Shown here: positions 8,103 to 17,300 of the stretch, piece by piece
How the letters are laid out: each line of letters opens with the position of its first letter
Position numbering within the stretch: position 1 is the first letter of the stretch
Source: CBDFGS01 sp965247255
GTDB taxonomy: Bacteria > Chloroflexota > Dehalococcoidia > Lucifugimonadales > CAUZJF01
Direction: 5' to 3'
Assembly: GCA_965247255.1 (NCBI GenBank)
Contig: CBDFGS010000011.1
Span: 124,001-188,000 of the forward strand
DNA length: 64,000 nucleotides
The notes under the pieces: model-generated
The model's database searches: none
The model's input: only the letters and a program-made list of their open reading frames with translations
Told to the model about the DNA's origin: nothing
Translations under genes and position numbers: made by a program

Positions 8103-9419
8103 CTACACTACGCCCTCCTCGCGCAGAGCTCCCAGAGCGTTTTCGAACGCCTCGACTGTACGGTCGACGTGCTCCTCCTCGTGTACCGCTGAGACCATGA
8201 ACCCAATGCCCCCGAGCATGTCGACCCCCTCGTTGAGCATCGCAAGCTTCAGAGGCTCCGACCTTCGAGCCGAGGTCGCGTCGGCGAGCTTCGCGTGAGG
8301 GAGCGTGCATATCTCGCCGTCGCAGTCGCACTCGACTCCCAGGACGATGTGCACGATGGACGCGATTCCGTGGGCGTGCCCCGTCACCTCCATCTTGGTG
8401 AGCGCGTCGCCGAGGCCCCGCTTGAGGTGTGAGGCCATCGCGTCGGCCCGCTCGTTGACGGGCTCGCTGGCGATGAGTTCGAGGGCGGCGACGCCCGCGG
8501 CGGCGGACGCGGGATTCGCGTTCCAGGTGCCCGGGTGGGCCATCATGTTCGCGTGGTCTCGGGAGAACATGTCCATGATCTCCTCCCTGCCGGCCAGCGC
8601 CCCACCGGGCATGCCTCCGGCGACCACCTTGGCCATGCTGGTGAGGTCCGGCCGGATGCCAAAGCGCTCCTGAGCACCCCCCTTGGACATCCGGAACCCG
8701 GTAATAACCTCGTCCATTATCATCACGACGCCGTGCCTGATCGTGAGAGCCCGCACCCCCTCGAGGAACCCTGGGTTGCGTAGCGGGAGCTGACCCCAGT
8801 GGCCTCCGGTCGGCTCCAGGATCACGGCTGCCACGTCGCTGTCGTGCTCCAGGAGACGCTCGAGCTCCCGCAGATCAGGGTCCAGGACCACCACCGTGGA
8901 GAGCGTCTCCTCGGGGATGCCCACCTGCGTGTTGATGCCGGACCCCGGGGAGACGTAGTCGTGCCAGCCGTGGAAGTGCTCCCTGAACTTGACCAGCTTC
9001 TTGCGCCCCGTGAAGCCGCGGGCGAGCCGCAGCGCCAGAAGCGTTGCCTCTGTGCCAGACGCGGTGAAGCGGACGCGGTCTGCGGACGGGATGAGCGTCT
9101 TCACAGACTCAGCCCACCGCAGTTCGAGCCGTGTGTTGGTCCCCATATGGGTCCCCTTGGCGAGCTGCTCCGCCACCGCCTCGGTGACTCTGGAGTGAGC
9201 GTGGCCAAGAAGCAGAGAGCCGTAGCCCATCACGTAGTCGACGATCTCGTTGCCGTCGACATCCCACTTGAGCGCGCCCCTGGCCTCTTCGACGAAGACG
9301 GGGTGGGGCCGTACAACGCGGGTCGCATGCCCGCCGCCGGCAACCAAGTCATGCCCCCGGTCGAATAGCTCGGCGGACGTGCGAAACCTCTGCAGGTATC
9401 TCTCGACGATGGTCTCCAT
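8103..9419 (-). CDS. class III PLP aminotransferase, glutamate-1-semialdehyde 2,1-aminomutase-like
   Basis: A 438-residue fold-type I PLP enzyme. The features seen are GYGSLLLGHAHSRVTEAV near the N-terminus, FTASGTEATLLALRLAR (phosphate-binding SGTEA), IMDEVITGFR (the D that contacts the pyridine N), and the Schiff-base lysine in LTSMAKVVAGGMPGGALAG. The last motif and the PGTWNANPASAAAG segment resemble HemL. No other heme gene is nearby and its neighbours are catabolic, so it may be a GSAM-like aminotransferase/aminomutase of another substrate. The open frame runs 44 codons further upstream with low-complexity sequence; the ATG at 9419 (METIVERYLQRF) fits the family start. Confidence 0.85.
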   Translation of the reverse strand: METIVERYLQRFRTSAELFDRGHDLVAGGGHATRVVRPHPVFVEEARGALKWDVDGNEIVDYVMGYGSLLLGHAHSRVTEAVAEQLAKGTHMGTNTRLELRWAESVKTLIPSADRVRFTASGTEATLLALRLARGFTGRKKLVKFREHFHGWHDYVSPGSGINTQVGIPEETLSTVVVLDPDLRELERLLEHDSDVAAVILEPTGGHWGQLPLRNPGFLEGVRALTIRHGVVMIMDEVITGFRMSKGGAQERFGIRPDLTSMAKVVAGGMPGGALAGREEIMDMFSRDHANMMAHPGTWNANPASAAAGVAALELIASEPVNERADAMASHLKRGLGDALTKMEVTGHAHGIASIVHIVLGVECDCDGEICTLPHAKLADATSARRSEPLKLAMLNEGVDMLGGIGFMVSAVHEEEHVDRTVEAFENALGALREEGVV

Positions 9420-9590
9420 AGTTGTTGCTCCGGAGGGGCGATTCGAGGGCCGGCGGGAGTGGTGTACGCGCCCTCCCAGGGTCTGTCGTAGGGCTCGGGG
9501 CGGCGGCGGGCTCGCGGAGAGCTCACCATCGTCCCGACCTTCTCCCGTCAAGGAGGAACACGTTGAAGAAGAGCGGTGTCGTCGTCCCCG

Positions 9591-10628
9591 CTAGTTGTCG
9601 GAGAGGGTAACGGCCCTGAGCTCGGGCGCGATCTCGTACTCCTCGAGCTGGTACGCTTCCTTGCGGTACACCTGGATACGGTAAGCGCCGAAGTCCGGCA
9701 CGAGCATGTAGCCCTCGTCGTTGACGCGCACCGACCTGGGACTTCGAAACTTCTCCTGCTGTTCCAGGTTGGACATCTCCCGCAGCCTCTTGTTGCGCAG
9801 CATGTTCGGCAGTACCTGGAGGGCAGACTTGGACAGGGTAGCGTTGCCGACGAACTTCTGAACGTAGACGCCGTCGGGGTTGAAGAGCTGGACTCGGTCG
9901 TTCCCCCTGTCGCACACGTAGATGTCGAAGTCCGCATCCACAGCTATCCCGGCAGGACGGTTGAACTCACCATCACCGCTCCCTGACCGCCCGAAGCCGA
10001 GGATGAAATCCCCGTCCGGACTGAACTTCTGCACACGGTCGTTGCGCCAGTCCGAGACATACACGTCGCCGTCATCGTCCACGGCGACGCCCCAAGGCAT
10101 GTTGAGCTGGCCGTCGCCGCTCCCGTACTCGCCCCACCTCTGGATAAACCGACCGTCTCTGGTGAACTTCTGAATACGGTGGTTCATCGTGTCGGAAATG
10201 TAGATGTTCCCTTCGAGGTCGAAGGCGAGCCCCGAGGGTGCGTCGATCTCCCCGTCCCCGCTACCGTGCTTCCCCCACCGGTTGACGATGTCACCCCGGC
10301 GATCGACCACCGTCACATTGTGCAGTAGCTCATCCGTGACATAACAGTTCTCATCTCCATCCGCGATAACTTGGGTGGGCAGGCAGTCTTCCCCATCTTC
10401 CCCAAGACTTATTCCAGAGTAGCCGTTCGGTGCCTCGTCGGCTTCGTATTGGAGCAGCTCGTCGTCGAAATGGACAATACGGAGTGAGCCGCCACCAGCG
10501 GACGACAGGAGGTAGATGCGGCCCTCTTTGCCGAACGCCAGATCGACGGCGAAGTCGGTCATCTTCTTGCGGCCGATGGTCTTGTGATACGGGAATCCAG
10601 CGCGAAGCATCGCGTGCGGTCTGGGCAT
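9591..10628 (-). CDS. NHL-repeat beta-propeller protein
   Basis: A 345-residue protein made almost entirely of NHL-type repeats. Units are spaced about 45 residues apart and contain motifs such as GLAFDLEGNIYISDTMNHRIQ, GVAVDDDGDVYVSDWRNDRVQ and GIAVDADFDIYVCDRGNDRVQ, joined by RWG-x-GSGDG turns. A six-bladed propeller is expected. There is no signal peptide or membrane helix. Similar proteins serve as ligand-binding scaffolds or peptidyl lyases, but no catalytic signature was recognised. The ATG at 10628 has a GGAGG ribosome site 8 bases upstream. It follows the DUF1800 gene on the same strand (46-base gap), suggesting co-transcription. Confidence 0.9.
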   Translation of the reverse strand: MPRPHAMLRAGFPYHKTIGRKKMTDFAVDLAFGKEGRIYLLSSAGGGSLRIVHFDDELLQYEADEAPNGYSGISLGEDGEDCLPTQVIADGDENCYVTDELLHNVTVVDRRGDIVNRWGKHGSGDGEIDAPSGLAFDLEGNIYISDTMNHRIQKFTRDGRFIQRWGEYGSGDGQLNMPWGVAVDDDGDVYVSDWRNDRVQKFSPDGDFILGFGRSGSGDGEFNRPAGIAVDADFDIYVCDRGNDRVQLFNPDGVYVQKFVGNATLSKSALQVLPNMLRNKRLREMSNLEQQEKFRSPRSVRVNDEGYMLVPDFGAYRIQVYRKEAYQLEEYEIAPELRAVTLSDN

Positions 10629-10674
10629 CGTCGCTACCTCCGGCCTTTCTCAGAGGGGGAACTCTAACCGAACG

Positions 10675-12066
10675 CTAGTTGAACTGGTACTCCCTTGTGG
10701 AAACGATTAGCTGCAGCATCTTGGCGACACGCGCCTCGCTGGCGGCTCGCTCCTCGTCGCTCCCAAACCTGACGTCGCCCTCTGGCTCCGCGTGGGCGAC
10801 CAATCGCATGCGAGTCTCGCCGTCCACAACGACCGGGCCGGCCAGATCTAGGCATCTCTCGACGAACTCCCGGGGCCGCAGGGACCCGCCATCGGCGGCG
10901 AGCCTGTCGACGATGGCCTGTATCCCTGGCTGACTCGTCTCGCGGACCTCATCGACGGCGAAGTTGATCCGCTCGTTTAACGTGCCGCCGTCTATCCACT
11001 CAGGGCCCGTGTGCCAGCCCTCGACGGTCAACGGGTTGTAGAGCGTCTGTCCCATCCCCGTGGCGACGCCCGAGTAGCGCTTGACACTCGGGTGAAGCGA
11101 CTTGTGCGTGCCGGTCAGCTTGAGCACGCCGGTAACAAGCTCGGTCGGGCTCTTCACTCTCTTGAAGCGGGCCTGCTTGAAGAATTCAGAGTTGAAGAGC
11201 ACGGACAGGATATGTCTGAGGTCGCCGTCGGACTCCAGGTACGCTTGAGTCAGAGTATCGATGGCTTCCGGGTCCAGCGGTGGCAGCTCATTCCATGATG
11301 CGACGGCGGGCTCGTCGGCGACGAAGAAGGTGTACAGGTGACGCGAGATGAACCTGGCGGCGGCCGGCTGGCTGACGATGATGTCGACGATATCTTCGCC
11401 GTTCAGGTTGCCGGTCTCCCCCAGGAAGCTCTTCTCCCCCTCGTCGTGTTCCTCCTCACGGTACACAAAGTGGGAGCTGTATTTGCCAAACGGCGATGTG
11501 CCAGGAACAGGCTGCTGGAAGCTCCAGCCGGTGAAGGCACGCGTGCACTCTTTGACGTCATCCTCGGTGTAGTTGCCCACTCCCATCGAGAACAGCTCAA
11601 GCAGCTCGCGTCCGTAGTTCTCGTTGGGTTCCACGCTGTTGTTCTCGTTGTTGTCCAGCCAGAAGATCATGGCGGGGTCTTTGGAGACCTCGGTCAGCAT
11701 CGTTCGGACGTTCGACAGTGCGCTCCGACGGAACATGACGATCTGGGCCTGACCGGGCTGAGGGCTGTTGGACTTTGATGTCCCAGTGGCGAGCACGTGG
11801 TGCCAGAACAGAGTCATCTTCTCATTGAGCGGGCGCCCCGTGTTTATCATGCGGTACACCCAGAGGTCCCTGGTGGCGCTTCCATGGGATCGGTCGTAGC
11901 GGTCGAGTATGTCTTCGTCGACGTCCGGAAACCGCTCGGGATGTACGAGGTCGGCCACTACCTCCTCGTAGTCCTTGGCAGCCAGCGCTTCCAGCTCGTC
12001 GCGCGACGCCCCGAACCCGGCGCGTCGCATCAGGTGGGCTAACAGGTCGATGTCGCCGTCGGGCAT
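10675..12066 (-). CDS. DUF1800 family protein
   Basis: A 463-residue protein with the DUF1800 pattern: AHLMRRAGFGASRDEL at the N-terminus, NEKMTLFWHHVLATG, LDNNENNSVEPNENYGRELLELFSMGVGNYTEDDVKE, then CTRAFTGWSFQ and a C-terminal KRVKSPTELVTGVLK segment. The biochemical role of the family is unknown. In most genomes it is paired with a DUF1501 (sulfatase-like) gene, which is absent here; the downstream partner is an NHL-repeat protein instead. The chosen ATG (12066) has a strong GGAGGAG ribosome site 5 bases upstream; the frame stays open for 21 more codons that look non-coding. A TATAAT-like -10 box lies at 12098-12103. Confidence 0.9.
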   Translation of the reverse strand: MPDGDIDLLAHLMRRAGFGASRDELEALAAKDYEEVVADLVHPERFPDVDEDILDRYDRSHGSATRDLWVYRMINTGRPLNEKMTLFWHHVLATGTSKSNSPQPGQAQIVMFRRSALSNVRTMLTEVSKDPAMIFWLDNNENNSVEPNENYGRELLELFSMGVGNYTEDDVKECTRAFTGWSFQQPVPGTSPFGKYSSHFVYREEEHDEGEKSFLGETGNLNGEDIVDIIVSQPAAARFISRHLYTFFVADEPAVASWNELPPLDPEAIDTLTQAYLESDGDLRHILSVLFNSEFFKQARFKRVKSPTELVTGVLKLTGTHKSLHPSVKRYSGVATGMGQTLYNPLTVEGWHTGPEWIDGGTLNERINFAVDEVRETSQPGIQAIVDRLAADGGSLRPREFVERCLDLAGPVVVDGETRMRLVAHAEPEGDVRFGSDEERAASEARVAKMLQLIVSTREYQFN

Positions 12067-12097
12067 GGTGCTCCTCCAGTAGGGCGGGTCAATCGCC

Positions 12098-12103
12098 ATT
12101 ATA
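12098..12103 (-). promoter_or_regulatory. -10 box for the DUF1800/NHL genes
   Basis: On the minus strand the hexamer is a perfect TATAAT, 32-37 bases upstream of the DUF1800 start. The expected -35 position reads GCTTTC, a poor match, so activation by another factor is possible. Confidence 0.45.
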
Positions 12104-12263
12104 CAGCAGCGCCGTTCGCTGAAAGCCACATCCGTTGTCCGTCCGGCACTTCGGTAAGCTCAGGCCTGGCTCTGATCTTCTCGAAGCCACGACCTTGGCC
12201 TCTGTGCTGGCTGACGCGGCTCACCTCGAACGGAGCTTGGGTAAACTTGACCGGCGCCCCCTA

Positions 12264-12362
12264 CCCGTTCGGCCTGAGCCTGTCGAAGGCCCCGGCCTCA
12301 CCCGATCGTACCTCACCCGATGGTATGGTTCGACAAGCCCGTCCTGAGCGGAGTCGAAGGGC
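12264..12362. repeat. dispersed intergenic repeat (TTCGGCCTGAGCCTGTCGAAGG type)
   Basis: The 320-base gap between two minus-strand genes carries GTTCGGCCTGAGCCTGTCGA at 12267 and an inverted relative, GGTTCGACAAGCCCGTCCTG, from 12328. Between them lie two direct copies of CCTCACCCGATNGTA. The two arms are imperfect inverted copies. This is a well-known intergenic repeat type found in many unrelated bacteria. No gene is present in the gap. Confidence 0.75.
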
Positions 12363-12387
12363 ACACCGCGCGAACGGCGCATGGGAT

Positions 12388-13533
12388 CTAGCTCGCCAGC
12401 ACCGCTCGCAGTCGGTCCGCGACCACGCGCTCCTGTCCCGGGTGCATGGTATGGAAACTCAGGGTTAGCTTGCGGTCCTTATCGCCGCCGACAAACACGC
12501 TGGGGCTCCCTTCGCCTAGCTCGCTCATGGCCTGCTCGCCAGTCTTGCCCACTACCCCCGGGTCGAAGTTCACCTCCAGACTCGGCCCGGTCCGGGAGTC
12601 AGCGTGGCGCACCGCGGCTGATACCGACGGCAGGCCCTGAAGCCGCTCCTGGATGACGCCTGCCATCGCTACGTAGCCCTCGAATCGCAGGTTGTGGTCC
12701 ATCTCGAACCACTCCCGCATCGCCGTTACCAGGCCGATGACGGCCTGCCGGTCGACCTTCATCGGGCGGCCGATGCCGCGCGGGCGGTCGCCGGTCTGGG
12801 CCGCCACGAACCCCTGCCGCGACACCGCCTCCACGAGGTCCTTTCGACCGCAGGCGAACCCCGTCTGGGACGGCGCGCCGAAGTACTTGCCGGCGAAGCA
12901 GGCCAGATCGGCCGACTGCGCGGTGCTGCGGAAGTACTCCAGAGGGTAGTTCTGGGATGCAGCGTCCAGAATGACCGGCACGCCGGCCTCGTTGGCCATG
13001 CGCCGGGTCTCCTCGATGGACGGCACCGCCTCGAGGAGGTCTGTGCCGCCTTTGATCAGGTAGCAGACCGCGGCGGTGTCGGAGCCGATCGCCTCCTCCA
13101 GCTCCGCCGACGAGCAGCCGTTTTCGTCGCCTATCCAGACCAGCTTCCCGCCGGGGGCCTCGTAGTGTCGGTCATAGAAGAAACGCTGCTTCCTGAAGAT
13201 TACGAACTCGGTCTTCATGCCTGTGGTATCGGGTAGCCGTCCGATGCGCTCCTTATCACCTCCGGCGATGCAAGCGGCAGCGGATAAGGTGGTGGCGGCG
13301 GCGCACCCCGATGTGATGTAGGCGGCCTCCACTCCAAGAAGCCCGGCGACGAACTCGCCGGACCTGTCCATGAGCTCATCCATGTGGACGTAGTACTCGT
13401 TGGCCTCCTCCATCGCCCGAATGACCGACGCCGCGGGGTTGGAACCTCCAAGGTGGGTCTTGTTCGCGGTGGCGTTGATCATGGGGTTCACACCGATCTG
13501 TGTGTACACGTTGTCGCTGGTACTGGCTGCCAT
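12388..13533 (-). CDS. SelA-like PLP-dependent enzyme
   Basis: A 381-residue fold-type I PLP enzyme related to SelA, D-glucosaminate-6-phosphate ammonia-lyase and similar lyases. It opens YTQIGVNPMINATANKTHLGG, equivalent to the RP-x-INA-x-G-x-x-T-x-LGG start of the family. It has SGCAAATTLSAAACIAG, an aspartate in VPVILDAASQNYP, and the Schiff-base lysine in LACFAGKYFGAPSQTGFACG. No selenocysteine genes or tRNA-Sec are nearby, so a catabolic ammonia-lyase or racemase-like role is more likely than Sec synthesis. Two ATGs (13536, 13533) follow AGGAGG; the second has workable spacing. The open frame extends upstream but overlaps a divergent lipoprotein promoter. Confidence 0.82.
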   Translation of the reverse strand: MAASTSDNVYTQIGVNPMINATANKTHLGGSNPAASVIRAMEEANEYYVHMDELMDRSGEFVAGLLGVEAAYITSGCAAATTLSAAACIAGGDKERIGRLPDTTGMKTEFVIFRKQRFFYDRHYEAPGGKLVWIGDENGCSSAELEEAIGSDTAAVCYLIKGGTDLLEAVPSIEETRRMANEAGVPVILDAASQNYPLEYFRSTAQSADLACFAGKYFGAPSQTGFACGRKDLVEAVSRQGFVAAQTGDRPRGIGRPMKVDRQAVIGLVTAMREWFEMDHNLRFEGYVAMAGVIQERLQGLPSVSAAVRHADSRTGPSLEVNFDPGVVGKTGEQAMSELGEGSPSVFVGGDKDRKLTLSFHTMHPGQERVVADRLRAVLAS

Positions 13534-13576
13534 CATGCCTCCTGCTGGAAAAAATGGCCGTAGAGACGCAAGGGCT

Positions 13577-13604
13577 ATTATTCCGTTTATGTCTCTCGTG
13601 TCAA
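13577..13604 (-). promoter_or_regulatory. sigma70-type promoter for the SelA-like gene
   Basis: The minus strand reads TTGACA (13599-13604), 16 bases, then AATAAT (13577-13582), ending about 44 bases before the start codon. Confidence 0.55.
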
Positions 13605-13675
13605 GCGGGTGTCGAAATACGCAGATGGTACAATTCCAACCTGTGAGGCGAACATTGCTTGCGGAGATAGATGTG

Positions 13676-14290
13676 ATGGGCACCGTTGGACATCGAGCGG
13701 AGGGGCCGCTCTCTCCCGTTAGAAGCTCGGGAACCCGAGCTGCCAGAGCGTTGCTCGTGGGCCTTCTGCTGGCGGCGTCGCTGACGGCATGCGGCCTGAT
13801 AGGCGGCGGTGAGGAGGCATTGGCCGAGGGGGAGCTGTCCGAGGTCGACCAGCTCAAGCTGGACGTAGATGTGGCCGAAAAACAGACATCGGCCGAGCGG
13901 GTGAGGGCCGCCGGACTTCAGGGCGAGATCGCCGGGCTAAAGAAGCAAATCGCGGACGCGGCAGCACAGGACGCCTCGGGGCTGATAACGCTTGAGCGGG
14001 CGCGCCTGGAGGTGATCCGGCACGCGCAACAGAACCTCACCGTATATCCCGCCGAGTACCAGAGCGTCTCACTGGTGTGGGAGGTATTCAGCGCTGAAGA
14101 GAAGGATGAGTTCTTCTACGTCACACTGACCTATCGCCCTTTCGGCGAATTCTCAGGACAGGAAGGCCTTGAGGAGTTCCTTGTGGATAAGAACGGCAAG
14201 ATCGAGCTGAGGCAGATCCTCGAGTTGCCCGACGCTAAGGGAACGCCCCGGGTAAAGCTCACGGAGGAACCCAAGCCCGCCGAGGGCTAG
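13676..14290 (+). CDS. predicted lipoprotein with coiled coil
   Basis: A 204-residue protein of unknown function. After a basic N-terminus, a hydrophobic segment ARALLVGLLLAASLTACG ends in the lipobox LTAC, so it should be lipidated and anchored outside the membrane. Residues about 50-95 (LSEVDQLKLDVDVAEKQTSAERVRAAGLQGEIAGLKKQI) form a coiled coil. The C-terminal part resembles a small alpha/beta domain (YQSVSLVWEVFSAEEKDEFFYVTLTYRP). ATG at 13676 was chosen with GGAG 10 bases upstream; GTG at 13643 is possible. A TACAAT -10 box is at 13629-13634. Its last 4 bases overlap the end of the convergent glycosidase-like gene. Confidence 0.72.
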   Translation: MGTVGHRAEGPLSPVRSSGTRAARALLVGLLLAASLTACGLIGGGEEALAEGELSEVDQLKLDVDVAEKQTSAERVRAAGLQGEIAGLKKQIADAAAQDASGLITLERARLEVIRHAQQNLTVYPAEYQSVSLVWEVFSAEEKDEFFYVTLTYRPFGEFSGQEGLEEFLVDKNGKIELRQILELPDAKGTPRVKLTEEPKPAEG

Positions 14291-15936
14291 ACCGGCTCCC
14301 CGCGCGGGTACGTCACGTGAATCTCGACGTGGCGGATAACCGGGTCGGCGGCCAAGCGCGGATCGCGAGCGACTAGCCGGACCCGCACCTCCTTTACGGC
14401 CGCGACCTCCCGGGGTCCGAGCGACCATACCAGCCAGGTATTCTCGTCCACGTCTGAGGGGTCCTCGTGGTCAACTTCCGCTGCGCTGGTTACGGTGGGA
14501 GCGCCCAGGACCTCGCCGTCGAGCCGGACCTCCAACTCATCGGCGGTGGAGAAGCGCTCAATCTCCATCGTTAGCTGAACGAGTCGGCCTTCCGCCGGAC
14601 CGACGCTCTCCTCGCTAAAGGGCACGCGGAATGTCGGCCCGTCGCCGGCTATCGTGCGGTAGAGGGTTACAGGGGTCTCGGCATAGATTCGGTCGTTGTG
14701 GTCGACACCCGCCCGCAGGCTTCCCCTGGGCGCCTTGACCCCGTGGACGGCAGCGTACACCATGTCGTGCCGTTTCAGCGTGTCGGGGGAGCCGATTGTT
14801 GTAAGCAGGCCTCGCTTCGTGGTGTCGGTGGCGTGCCAGTTGAAGACGTACATCCCATCAGCCCCACGTCCCCAGAACTCGGCCGCGGTCCCGCGAAGCC
14901 AACCGTCCCGCCACGCGTTGTGCGACATCGTACGCCGCGACCGGAGCCGAAAATCTGTGTCGAGCCCGGGGTAGAGCTTGATCCCTCTTCCATCCAGGAG
15001 CTGAGCAAAGCCCTCCATATCCACCCCTGGGTCGGTCCCTGAGCACCCCGCCGGAATGACGATGTCGCACAGGCCCTCATCAGCCCAAGACTCGATGTCG
15101 TACCCGATTCTTCGGCAAGACTCCAGGGTGGCGGCGACGCGCACGGCCAGGAAGAAGGGCCGGCCTCGCTCGTTGGCGATTCTGTCCGTGAGGCGTCGGA
15201 CGGAGCGTTGCAGGTCGGTAAGTGCGTACCTGAGGCGATATGCGTCGTTCTGAGGGAGGTGGAATGCGTGCCTCTGCCAGTCAAGCTCCAGTCCGTCCCA
15301 TTCGGCTAGCCGGCACGCCTCCGAGATGTGGTTGAGCTGTAGGGCTCGCACCTCGGGTATCGCCATGTTCCAGGATGTCGACACCCACGCCGGGGCGTCG
15401 TTGCCAAGGCACCACTCAGGGTGGTCCTTGTGTACCTGGGTGAGGCCGCTGGAGACGGTAGTGGCCATGTCCTCCGGCGTCATCGGCTTGCGGAATGAGC
15501 TCATCCACCACGTCGGGTCGCTATGGGAAGTCTCGCCGCCGGCCCCGACGGACCACAGGTGATTGTCGTTCATCCGGACAGAGGCGAAGACGTCTACGCC
15601 AAGATCGTGCCCCCGGCTGACGAGGGCGGCGTAGGGGTCCTCGCCGCGTTCGAACATGGCGCGGAGGCTCTCGGCCCTGCGCATCCCCCAGACGGTCTCG
15701 TAGACACGCCCAACCGAGTCGCCGACCACCGGCATGGTGTCGGAGGGCCACTCGGCCTCGTGCTCGCCGACGCACCAGAAGTGGGCGCCAACCTGGGTGC
15801 CGTCGATGGGCGCGTAGACCTTGTGGAGGAACTGCTCCTGAGACTGCGGATACTCGGAGTAGCCGACGGGGTTCCCATCCCAGTTGTAGATGATCCCGTA
15901 TGCCGGCGGCGCTTCTCTCATGAGAGGGGAATTCAC
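14287..15936 (-). CDS. glycoside hydrolase-like TIM-barrel protein
   Basis: A 549-residue protein with no signal peptide. The central part looks like a GH-like (beta/alpha)8 barrel: HDLGVDVFASVRMNDNH at one strand end, WDGLELDWQRHAFHLP with an acidic pair at the usual catalytic strand, RPFFLAVRVAATLESCRRIGYD, and a C-terminal FWGRGADGMYVFNWHA. A beta-sandwich-like domain follows (about 415-549). The distant resemblance is to the uncharacterised hypothetical glycosidase (GHL) families; the substrate is unknown. Gfo/Idh/MocA and aldo/keto reductase genes upstream on the same strand suggest sugar or polyol catabolism. Start uncertain: GTG 15936 or ATG 15921, neither with a good ribosome site. 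Confidence 0.68.
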   Translation of the reverse strand: MNSPLMREAPPAYGIIYNWDGNPVGYSEYPQSQEQFLHKVYAPIDGTQVGAHFWCVGEHEAEWPSDTMPVVGDSVGRVYETVWGMRRAESLRAMFERGEDPYAALVSRGHDLGVDVFASVRMNDNHLWSVGAGGETSHSDPTWWMSSFRKPMTPEDMATTVSSGLTQVHKDHPEWCLGNDAPAWVSTSWNMAIPEVRALQLNHISEACRLAEWDGLELDWQRHAFHLPQNDAYRLRYALTDLQRSVRRLTDRIANERGRPFFLAVRVAATLESCRRIGYDIESWADEGLCDIVIPAGCSGTDPGVDMEGFAQLLDGRGIKLYPGLDTDFRLRSRRTMSHNAWRDGWLRGTAAEFWGRGADGMYVFNWHATDTTKRGLLTTIGSPDTLKRHDMVYAAVHGVKAPRGSLRAGVDHNDRIYAETPVTLYRTIAGDGPTFRVPFSEESVGPAEGRLVQLTMEIERFSTADELEVRLDGEVLGAPTVTSAAEVDHEDPSDVDENTWLVWSLGPREVAAVKEVRVRLVARDPRLAADPVIRHVEIHVTYPRGEPV

Positions 15937-16005
15937 CGCCGAGAGCGCGGAGGGCGCCGAGGAATCATTGTTATGGAGCCTCCGCGATCTCTGCGTTCTC
16001 GGCGG

Positions 16006-17121
16006 TTAAACATCTTTGTACCGGCCGATCTGCTGGGCGTACCACTCCTCACCGTGGACCTCCTTCTTGTTCCACATGCGGCCCGGTATGGGAATGATTC
16101 TCAGGCTCCTGTCTTGCAGCGGGAGCCTAACCGGCGCGTGTCCGCGTCTGTGCGACTCGCGCATGGCGATGGCCATCTCCAGCACCTTGCGGCCGTTGTC
16201 ACCGCTGCCACCGGAGTCGACTCCCGTTTCGAGCGAGTCGATAACGCGCTGCACCGTGGCTACCTGCCGGGTGCCAACCTGCTCCCAGCCCTCCTCGTCG
16301 CGGGTCCCGGGCCCACCCCGGCGGACGGGGCCGTCGGGGAGGATGCCCTCGACCTTCTGGAGCGATGCAGACGTGGGGAGATCCGTCCCCTCTGCCGTCT
16401 TCCGAAGGCTAAGGTGCTGGCCGTCGCTATGGAACACGCCCCGGCTGCACAGCACCTCGAACCCGTTTCGGGCGTTGGGGTCACGGTGAATGAAGGCTTC
16501 GACGCCGTTAACGAACCGCACGTACCCCGCCACCCCCTGGTCGTGGTCGCTGGCGGGGTCGCCTGCCACCCAGCCGACGTCGGCGTCACCGGCGAACATC
16601 CTCATCAGGCTGAACACCTGGCACCCGCCGCCCGACATCTGGGTGCCGCTGCCGGAGTGAAAGGTCATACCCCGTAGCTCGCCCACCTCACCTGAGGAGA
16701 TGGTCTCCCATGCCTTCCGGTACTCGGGCAGATTTCGCTCCAGGTCCCCGGACGCGAGCTTGATTCCTCGCGACTGGCACGCATGCACCATCTGGTCTGC
16801 GTCTTCCAGCGACGTGGAGATTGGTTTCTCGCAGCAGATCGCCTTTACGTCGGCCTGGGCGCACCCCAGCACGACCGACGGATTGATATTCACCGGTAAG
16901 ATAGCCGATGCGATATCGATCTTCTCTTTCCTGAGCATCTCCTGGTAGTCGCTGTACCCGCGGGAAAGTCCAAATCGCTTCCGGAAGAGCTCCAGGTTCT
17001 CGGGGTCAGGGTCAGCGGCGGCGACGACCTCCGCGGCGGGATTGAGCATGTACGCGCGGGCGTGCTCGGTCCCTTTGCGCCCGCAGCCTATCGCGGCAAC
17101 CCGGTATGTCGTTTGTGTCAC
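16006..17121 (-). CDS. Gfo/Idh/MocA family NAD(P)-dependent oxidoreductase
   Basis: A 371-residue dehydrogenase of sugars, inositols or similar polyols. The N-terminal Rossmann domain shows YRVAAIGCGRKGTEHARAY, a glycine-rich loop, then VVAAADPDPENLELFRKRFG. The family motif EKP is in AICCEKPISTSLEDADQMV. The C-terminal domain contains GGGCQVFSLMRMFAGDADVGWVAG, where the usual His of the GGGxxxDxxxH-type motif is not conserved, suggesting an unusual substrate. GTG start at 17121 has a GGAGG site 8 bases upstream. It is one of a run of minus-strand catabolic genes. Confidence 0.87.
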   Translation of the reverse strand: MTQTTYRVAAIGCGRKGTEHARAYMLNPAAEVVAAADPDPENLELFRKRFGLSRGYSDYQEMLRKEKIDIASAILPVNINPSVVLGCAQADVKAICCEKPISTSLEDADQMVHACQSRGIKLASGDLERNLPEYRKAWETISSGEVGELRGMTFHSGSGTQMSGGGCQVFSLMRMFAGDADVGWVAGDPASDHDQGVAGYVRFVNGVEAFIHRDPNARNGFEVLCSRGVFHSDGQHLSLRKTAEGTDLPTSASLQKVEGILPDGPVRRGGPGTRDEEGWEQVGTRQVATVQRVIDSLETGVDSGGSGDNGRKVLEMAIAMRESHRRGHAPVRLPLQDRSLRIIPIPGRMWNKKEVHGEEWYAQQIGRYKDV

Positions 17122-17300
17122 TGCGTTCCTCCGGCGCCTTTTCCAGCTAGCTGGGGCTGAGTTTCGTCAGCGTCTTCTTGCGGCGCTCGGAGGAGGTCGG
17201 TGACCTGCCCGAGCGGCGCCGCTATGCAACCGCAGTCGCGCACCCGTTTATCGGGGCCGACCCCATGTGGTCGCCCGTTTCACTGGATAAGGACAAGCCA

